Shown here: piece by piece, positions 59,117 to 64,000 of the stretch | Layout: every line of letters begins with the position of its first letter | Position numbering within the stretch: position 1 is the stretch's first letter | NCBI GenBank assembly: GCA_036507005.1 | Contig: DASXQT010000061.1 | Location: forward strand, 62,001 to 126,000 | Reading direction: 5' to 3' | From: WS-2 sp036507005 | Lineage (GTDB): Bacteria; Eisenbacteria; RBG-16-71-46 | Length of the DNA stretch: 64,000 nucleotides | Notes under the pieces: model-generated | What the model saw: only the letters and a program-made list of their open reading frames with translations | Told to the model about the DNA's origin: nothing | The model's database searches: none | Position numbers and translations under genes: made by a program

Positions 59117-60666
59117 TCTCCGGCGCCAAGCCCCCGCGTCCCCCGGAGCGCCCGCCGCGCATCCTGGTCGTCGACGACGACCGCCGGGTGCTCGAGCTGC
59201 TCGACCTCGCGCTCACCGCGCAGGGCTTCCAGGTCCTGACCGCGCTGGACGGCGACGAGGCCCTGCGGCAGGCGCTGGAAGAGAGGCCGGACCTCGTGGT
59301 GCTGGACGTGCGGCTCCCCAAGAAGGGCGGGCTCGACGTGTGCGAGGCGCTGCGCCGCGACCCCGAGGACGGCACGGTGCCGATCATCCTGGTGTCGGCC
59401 TCGGGCGAGACCGAGACCCGGCTCCAGGGCTTCGCGCGCGGGGCCGACGACTACCTCGCCAAGCCGTTCTCACCCAAGGAGCTGATCGCGCGCGTGAAGC
59501 GCCTGCTGGCGCGTTCCGCCGAGGCGCGCGAATCGCGCCGCCGGGCGGTCCAGCTCGAGCGCGACCTGGGACGCGCCCAGGACGACGTGCGGCGCGCGAA
59601 CGTCGACCTGAGGCGCGAGCAGCGGATGCGCGAGCTGGCCTACGAGCTGGGGCGCGAGCTCAACAGCACGCTCGATCTCGATCAGGTGGCCGCGCGCTTC
59701 CTGCTCGCCGCGCAGTCGCGCCTCGGATCGGGCATGGTGGCCCTGCTCGCTCCCGGGAGCGAGTGCTCCCTGGTGCCGCTCGCCGTGCGCGGCGACGGGT
59801 TCGAGCGCCTCGACGGGATCGACGTCCGGCACGGCGGCGAGCTGGAGGGCCTGCTCTGCGGTCTGGCCCGGCCGGTGTTGCGCCGCGACCTCGAGCGCTT
59901 CCCGGAGCTCGAGGCCGAGGTCCGGCCGCTGACCGCCCGCGGCGTGGCGCTGATCGCGCCGCTGCGCGGGCCGCGCGGAGCCGTGGGCCTGCTGCTGGCC
60001 GACGAGCGCATGGACGGAGCCGACTTCGACCCCTCGCAGATCGAGGTGCTGGGCGGCCTGTGCGAGATCGCCGCGGCCGCGCTCTCCAACGCCGGGCGCG
60101 CGCGCGACCAGCTCGATCGCGCGCTCGAGTTCCACGGCGGGCGCCCGCTCAGCGGCCGCGCCCGCGCGCTGCGAGCCGAGGCCGCCGCCCTCACGGACCG
60201 CGCGGCGCGGGCGACCCGGCTGCCGCCGCGCTCCCGGTCGCTGCTCTCGCACGCCATCCGTCTCGGCGCGTGGGGGCTGGGCGAGCAGGGCCGGCGCGCG
60301 CTCCACACCCTGGGGTCCGACGATCCGACCGGACGCATGGCCGAGCTGATCCGGATGCTCGAGGGCGCGATCGCGGGGGGCGGCGCTCCCGACGAGTCGT
60401 TCCCCGACCAGCGGCGCGCGATCCTGCTGCTCGGCGTCGCGCTCCGCTACGCCGACGAGCGCATCGCCGGGCTCGACGTCGAGCCCTCGCTCGAGGTGGC
60501 CGCGGCGCGCGCCGGAGAGGCGCTCGACCCCGCGACCCGTCACGCCCTGAACCTGGCGCTCCTCGAGTTCCGCGCGAGCGCGGAGCCCGGCGAGCCGCAC
60601 GCGGCGATCGCCCGGGCGCCGCGCGCGCCCGCGCCGCCCGCCGGCGGCCCGACCAAGCCGGCCTGA
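59113..60666 (+). CDS. response regulator: REC - coiled coil - GAF-like
   Basis: A 517-residue protein. The REC domain (about 15-135) has ILVVDDDRR, phospho-Asp in LVVLDVRLPKKGG, Thr/Ser in LVSASGE and Lys in LAKPFSPKEL. A coiled coil (about 140-185) follows, then a GAF-like domain (about 190-330, GVALIAPLRGPRGAVGLLLADE) and a helical C-terminal domain of unknown type. There is no DNA-binding, GGDEF, HD-GYP or kinase output domain. GTG 59113 overlaps the preceding stop. It is last in the three-gene operon and presumably receives its signal. Confidence 0.8.
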   Translation: MISGAKPPRPPERPPRILVVDDDRRVLELLDLALTAQGFQVLTALDGDEALRQALEERPDLVVLDVRLPKKGGLDVCEALRRDPEDGTVPIILVSASGETETRLQGFARGADDYLAKPFSPKELIARVKRLLARSAEARESRRRAVQLERDLGRAQDDVRRANVDLRREQRMRELAYELGRELNSTLDLDQVAARFLLAAQSRLGSGMVALLAPGSECSLVPLAVRGDGFERLDGIDVRHGGELEGLLCGLARPVLRRDLERFPELEAEVRPLTARGVALIAPLRGPRGAVGLLLADERMDGADFDPSQIEVLGGLCEIAAAALSNAGRARDQLDRALEFHGGRPLSGRARALRAEAAALTDRAARATRLPPRSRSLLSHAIRLGAWGLGEQGRRALHTLGSDDPTGRMAELIRMLEGAIAGGGAPDESFPDQRRAILLLGVALRYADERIAGLDVEPSLEVAAARAGEALDPATRHALNLALLEFRASAEPGEPHAAIARAPRAPAPPAGGPTKPA

Positions 60667-60709
60667 TCCGCCCGGCTCACGCGCCTTCCGGGGGCGGCCA
60701 GAACGGGTG

Positions 60710-60739
60710 TTGACTGATTGCCGAAAAGGGGACTAGCAT
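60710..60739 (+). promoter_or_regulatory. promoter of the NYN-domain gene
   Basis: TTGACT (60710-60715) and TAGCAT (60734-60739) are 18 bp apart, 44 nt after the previous stop. Transcription would start near 60746, giving a leader of about 120 nt. Confidence 0.6.
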
Positions 60740-60765
60740 CCCGCGCTAGCTAGGTAGGTATGGAC

Positions 60766-60852
60766 CCCCTCGTTTCCAAGGAGACGAGGGGAGGGCATGA
60801 AGAGAAGACGAAGGGGCCAGTCCCTCGAAGGGAGTGGCCCCTTTCCTTTTTT
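60766..60852 (+). terminator. structured leader: stem-loop followed by a strong intrinsic terminator before the NYN gene
   Basis: Hairpin 1 is 60766-60775 with 60782-60791 (10 bp, one G-U). Hairpin 2 is 60811-60825 with 60829-60843 (14 of 15 pairs, 3-nt loop), followed by TTTTTT at 60847-60852. The terminator ends only 15 nt before the GTG of the next gene and overlaps nothing upstream, so it looks like an attenuator. A short frame from ATG 60797, with GAGGGGAGGG upstream, begins with four consecutive Arg codons (AGA AGA CGA AGG) and runs through the terminator. Confidence 0.7.
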
Positions 60853-60867
60853 CTCGAGGAGAGGGCC

Positions 60868-61248
60868 GTGGGAACGGTCGCAGTTTTTATCGATGGCGGT
60901 TACTTGGACAAAGTAGCGGGGTTTGAAGGCCAACGGATTGATTACCAGACTGATGGCCAGCCGATCTTCGTCCAAAAGCGCGTGGACAACATGGTGGGCG
61001 TAGACATGGCCATGCTCGCGGGAAAGGGCAAGATCACCAGCCTTGCATTGCTCTCTGGTGATAGTGATTTCATACCGTCCATCGAAGCCGTCAAGCGAGA
61101 GGGCGTCATCGTCACTCTATGGCACGGGCGCAGAGGTCAGGAAGAAACTGCCCCGAGCCGCGAGCTCTACGACCTTTGCGACGAGCGGCGCGAGTTGTCT
61201 CCGGAACTACTGAGACGAGTTTCCCGTCCTGCTCGGCCCTCGAATTGA
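60868..61248 (+). CDS. short NYN/LabA-like (PIN-fold) protein
   Basis: A 126-residue protein. The NYN-type motifs are TVAVFIDGGYLD near the N-terminus, VQKRVDNMVGVDMAML, and LLSGDSDFIPSIEAVKREG with the expected acidic residues. Family members (putative RNases) usually have about 40 more residues between the first and second motif, so this one looks internally shortened. GTG 60868 has AGGAGAGG 5 nt upstream. GC content is clearly lower than in neighbouring genes and codons differ, suggesting horizontal origin. Confidence 0.75.
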   Translation: MGTVAVFIDGGYLDKVAGFEGQRIDYQTDGQPIFVQKRVDNMVGVDMAMLAGKGKITSLALLSGDSDFIPSIEAVKREGVIVTLWHGRRGQEETAPSRELYDLCDERRELSPELLRRVSRPARPSN

Positions 61249-61268
61249 CATGCCCCCGCCCGCAACGC

Positions 61269-61865
61269 TCACTTGCGGATCCCGGTCATGTCCACCTTCG
61301 GGGCCACGCGCGCGGTCTCCGGGATCTTGTAGTAGGGCGCCTCGGCGAAATGGAAGGCGCCGGCGTAGAGGTTGGTGGGGAAGCGCTTGATCAGCGTGTT
61401 GTAGTCCTGCACCGCTTCGTTGTATCGCATGCGCTCGGTCGCCAGGCGATTCTCGGTCCCCGCCAGCTCGTCCATGAGCTGGACGAACGCCTCGTTGCTC
61501 TTGAGCTGGGGGTAGTTCTCCACCACAACCAGCAGGCGCGCGAGCGCCGAGCCGCCGAGCGCCTGGTCCATCGCCTGGCCTGCGGCGGTGCGCTCCGCGG
61601 GCGTCTTCGCACCCGCCATCTGCGCGCGCGCGGCGGCGATGTCGCCGAACACCTGCTGCTCCTGGAACGCCGTGCCCTTCACGGTCTCCACCAGGTTCCC
61701 GATCAGGTCGTTGCGGCGCTGGAGCTGGTTGTCCACCTGCGCCCAGCGCTGCTTCACCCCCTGGTCCGCGGCGACCAGCCGGTTGTATCCGCCCGCGAGC
61801 CGGCCGGCCACGAGAATCACCAGCACCGCCACCACCGCCAGCGTGATCCACCCCGTACGCTTCAT
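61269..61865 (-). CDS. lemA: LemA family protein
   Basis: A 198-residue protein with one N-terminal TM segment (WITLAVVAVLVILVAGRL). The LemA core follows: YNRLVAADQGVKQRWAQVD, QRRNDLIGNLVETVKG, LKSNEAFVQLMDELAGTENR, and YNEAVQDYNTLIKRFPTN, close to the family consensus. AAAGGAG lies 6 nt before ATG 61865. It is 46 nt downstream of the TPM gene; LemA and TPM/YgcG proteins commonly occur together. Function unclear, envelope-associated. Confidence 0.93.
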   Translation of the reverse strand: MKRTGWITLAVVAVLVILVAGRLAGGYNRLVAADQGVKQRWAQVDNQLQRRNDLIGNLVETVKGTAFQEQQVFGDIAAARAQMAGAKTPAERTAAGQAMDQALGGSALARLLVVVENYPQLKSNEAFVQLMDELAGTENRLATERMRYNEAVQDYNTLIKRFPTNLYAGAFHFAEAPYYKIPETARVAPKVDMTGIRK

Positions 61866-61911
61866 GAGCTCTCCTTTGTGCGAAGGCGCAGGGTCGCTGC
61901 GCCCGACTCGC

Positions 61912-62733
61912 CTACCAGTGTCCGCCTCCGCCACCTCCGCCGCTCGATCCGCCCCCGAAGCCGCCGAAGGACCCGCCGCCAAAGCCTCCGCCGCGGCCGC
62001 CGCCGAATCCTCCGAGTCCTCCTCCGAAGAATCCCCCGCCGAAGCCGCCGCCATAGCTCCTCCAGCTCCCCCATCCGCCGCGACGCCCGTACCGCGCTGC
62101 GAGGATCGCCCACAGCACGAACACCACCACGATCAGGAGCACGACCGGCGCGGGCAATCCCGGGCGTTGGCGCCGGTGGTAGCGCAGCTCCTCGCCGTTC
62201 CACTCGAGCGTCACGCCCCGCTCCGCCGCGACGCGCGTAGCGCAGGCGATCATGCCGGCGGTGATCCCGCCGGCGTAGTCGCCGGCGCGGAAGCGGGGCG
62301 CCATCTCGAGCCGGAAGATGCGCGACTCGAGCCCGTCGGGGAGCGTGCCCTCGAGGCCGTAGCCGGTCTCGAAGCGCGCCTCGTGATCGTCGGTCGCGAC
62401 CAGCAGCAGGAGCCCGTCGTCCTCTCCCTTCCTGCCGATCGCCCAGCGGTCGAACACCTTCACCTTGTACTCGCTCGCCGTGAGCGGCGCCGTGCTCTTC
62501 ACGGTGAGGACCGCGAACTGCGCCCCGGTCTTCCTCTGCACCTGGTCCAGGAACGCCTCGAGCCGGGCGCGCGACTCCTCGTCCATGACGCCCGCGCGGT
62601 CGTTCACGTGGCCCGTGGGCTCGGGGATCGCGGGCTCCTCGTCCGCGCGGGCGGCGAACGCCAGCGTCAGGGCGAGGGTGAGGGCGAGGGCCGGGAGGAT
62701 CGCAGGGCGCGCCGGCGCGCGCCGGCGCGTCAT
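61912..62733 (-). CDS. TPM-domain (YgcG-like) membrane protein with Gly-rich tail
   Basis: A 273-residue protein with a signal peptide (LPALALTLALTLAFAARA). The TPM domain (about 38-175) has HVNDRAGVMDEESRARLEAF, TGAQFAVLTV, GRKGEDDGLLLLVATDD and GYGLEGTLPDG. A TM segment at about 198-218 and a long Gly/Phe/Ser tail ending GGGGHW follow, as in YgcG-type proteins. Its ATG overlaps the preceding stop (ATGA). It is typical partner of LemA. Confidence 0.92.
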   Translation of the reverse strand: MTRRRAPARPAILPALALTLALTLAFAARADEEPAIPEPTGHVNDRAGVMDEESRARLEAFLDQVQRKTGAQFAVLTVKSTAPLTASEYKVKVFDRWAIGRKGEDDGLLLLVATDDHEARFETGYGLEGTLPDGLESRIFRLEMAPRFRAGDYAGGITAGMIACATRVAAERGVTLEWNGEELRYHRRQRPGLPAPVVLLIVVVFVLWAILAARYGRRGGWGSWRSYGGGFGGGFFGGGLGGFGGGRGGGFGGGSFGGFGGGSSGGGGGGGHW

Positions 62734-63485
62734 GGAACGGGAAGCTCGTCGATGGCTTGGATGAGGCGATCGACCTCGACGAGGAACTTCCGGTAGCCAC
62801 GCGGGACCTCGGCGCGCCGCGCGGCGCGCCCCGAGTGGCGCAGCAGGTGCGGGACGAGCAGCGCCGCGGCGTCGAGCTGGAACACGTCCGCGACCCGCTC
62901 GAACACGCGCGCGGCCGCGGCCGGCGGCTCCTCGCCGCGCAGGCGCAGCAGCGAGCGGAAGAGCGCGGCGAAGCTGCTCGCCGAATCGCGCAGCGTGCGC
63001 TCGAGCGTGGCCGGGTGGCTCGCCGCCGCGAGCAGGGTCTGGCGGAGCTGGATGTGCTTGCCGCGCAGCTCGTGCTCGAGCTGGAGGCGGAAGTGGGTGC
63101 GCGGGACCTGGAGCCCGGCGACCACGTCCTCGCCCTCGAGCAGGAGGTGGCGCTCCTGGATCTCGATCCACTCGATCGGGAAGACGTCGAGCGATTTCTC
63201 GATCTGGCGCCGGGTGAGGAAGAGCGGCTGGAAGTGCGGGGCGCGGCGTGGCGTAGGGATCGCGCGCGAGAGCCGGTCGAGCATGTCGGTGTCGAGCGTG
63301 CGCGCGACCACCAGCAAGTTGACGCGCGAGCGCCGCGGGTCGAAGCCCTGGCCGAGCGCGCTGCCGGTGAGGTAGGCGGCGAGGAACTCGGGGCCCAGGG
63401 TCTTGCGCACCGGCTCGAGCCAGCGTCGCGACGCCTCGAGGATCTCGGGCAAAGGCTCGATGCGTGGCCGACTCTCGGTCATCAT
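62730..63485 (-). CDS. nucleotidyltransferase-like protein
   Basis: A 251-residue protein. Residues about 35-62 (LAAYLTGSALGQGFDPRRSRVNLLVV) resemble the GS...D-x-D region of the DNA polymerase-beta-type nucleotidyltransferase fold, but the expected Asp pair reads S-x-V, so catalysis is doubtful. The rest is helical with no clear motif. Two adjacent ATGs (63485, 63482) can start it. It is the first gene of a unit with TPM and LemA. Confidence 0.55.
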   Translation of the reverse strand: MMTESRPRIEPLPEILEASRRWLEPVRKTLGPEFLAAYLTGSALGQGFDPRRSRVNLLVVARTLDTDMLDRLSRAIPTPRRAPHFQPLFLTRRQIEKSLDVFPIEWIEIQERHLLLEGEDVVAGLQVPRTHFRLQLEHELRGKHIQLRQTLLAAASHPATLERTLRDSASSFAALFRSLLRLRGEEPPAAAARVFERVADVFQLDAAALLVPHLLRHSGRAARRAEVPRGYRKFLVEVDRLIQAIDELPVP

Positions 63486-63716
63486 GGCGCGCGCACGCTA
63501 ATCACGCCCAGCCGGGGGGTCAAGAACGCCGCGGGGGGCTTGACCCTCTCGAACATCGCCCTTACCGTCGGCTGCATCCGAACCAGCGCTCGCGCTCTGC
63601 CGGGCGCTCCGCGCGGCGCCCGCGGCGGCGGCCGCCACCCGGAACGCAGGCCGTAACGCATTGGAGCGAGGCCGGTTCCGTCGTCGGGGCCGTCCCGCCG
63701 AGCCCGTGGAGGTCGG

Positions 63717-64000
63717 TTGCACGAGGTGCTGATCATCGGCGGAGGCCCGGCCGGGCTCACCGCCGGGATGTACTGTCGCATGCGCAAGATGACGGTGCAG
63801 GTGGTGGACGCGGGCCGGGTCGGGGGCCAGCTCATCTCGCTCTACGGCGACAAGCCGGTGCACGACTGGCCGGGCATTCACTACATCATCGCGAACGAGC
63901 TGGCGGGGCACCTGATCGAGCACGCGCAGAAGCTCGAGGTGGAGATGGTCGGCAACCAGAAGGTGGAGGACGTGACGCGCCCGGGCGACGACGCCTTCGA
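63717..64000 (+). CDS. thioredoxin-reductase-like ferredoxin/flavodoxin-NADP+ reductase, 3' end outside window
   Basis: The first 94 codons are in the window. The FAD-binding Rossmann motif is VLIIGGGPAGLTAGMYCRMR, followed by VVDAGRVGGQLISLYGDKPV and HDWPGI. GGQL...LY-x-x-K is characteristic of TrxR-like ferredoxin-NADP reductases (YumC type) more than of thioredoxin reductase, and the CxxC redox site would be beyond the window in either case. The TTG start at 63717 has GGAGG 5 nt upstream. Confidence 0.8.
   Translation, partial: MHEVLIIGGGPAGLTAGMYCRMRKMTVQVVDAGRVGGQLISLYGDKPVHDWPGIHYIIANELAGHLIEHAQKLEVEMVGNQKVEDVTRPGDDAF

Overview
The window is very GC-rich chromosomal DNA from a Gram-negative bacterium. 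It encodes outer-membrane proteins (FadL-type porin, OmpA-type protein), lipoproteins, SecDF, a FadD/FadL/thiolase/FadJ fatty-acid oxidation set, and large FG-GAP proteins that end in FlgD-like/T9SS-like C-terminal domains. That mix (FG-GAP + choice-of-anchor D + FlgD-like tails, DUF4159/DUF4175, carbamoyltransferase + DUF5989) fits a deep-branching lineage near the FCB group (Eisenbacteria, Gemmatimonadota and relatives). This placement is inferred from gene content, not from a marker tree. Sigma-70-like promoters (TTGACA/TATAAT type) can be read in several intergenic gaps.

Layout. 1-2.9 kb: the 3' part of an MrfA-like helicase, a methyltransferase and an MrfB-like exonuclease. 2.9-5.5 kb: a zinc-ribbon/cold-shock protein behind a strong promoter and a long leader, then a DUF885 metalloprotein. 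5.5-10 kb (minus strand): fadD, fadL and a GDSL lipoprotein, translationally coupled. 10.3-17.8 kb: two large divergent secreted FG-GAP proteins. 17.9-22.1 kb: a TPR protein, a FadI-like thiolase and a FadJ-like multifunctional protein. 22.4-27.7 kb (minus): tilS-hpt-ftsH, with ftsH interrupted by a 448-residue intein carrying a homing endonuclease. 27.7-34.4 kb: an approximately 6.7-kb integrative element inserted in a CAT-anticodon tRNA gene. 34.5-37.2 kb: cdaA, folP and a DinB-like gene, so the element sits inside a conserved tilS-hpt-ftsH/cdaA/folP neighbourhood. 37.4-42.1 kb: an OmpA-like protein with TSP3 repeats, a GNAT enzyme, a carbamoyltransferase with two small membrane proteins, and a decayed phosphoesterase. 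42.2-51.7 kb (minus): TPR, DUF4175, DUF4159, a lipoprotein, secF and secD. 52.2-55.3 kb: an outer-membrane protein, guaB and an unknown gene. 55.9-60.7 kb: a three-gene chemosensory-like operon (MCP-like, CheA-like without recognisable kinase residues + REC, REC-GAF). 60.7-64 kb: a NYN-domain gene behind an attenuator-like leader, LemA, TPM, a nucleotidyltransferase-like gene, and the start of a TrxR-like flavoprotein.

The two most unusual systems are both mobile. The first is the FtsH intein: Ser1, two LAGLIDADG motifs, an internal HTH, inserted just after the pore loop, and flanked by a stretch of atypical codons that looks like a homing co-conversion tract. The second is the tRNA-targeting element. 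It duplicates the 5' 46 nt of the tRNA rather than the 3' end, supplies a replacement tRNA promoter from inside its own integrase gene, uses the tRNA sequence for the integrase stop codon, and carries a regulator, a replication-type ATPase and a tandem family of small exported proteins sharing a C-terminal WG-x-x-K-x-R/K-Y motif.
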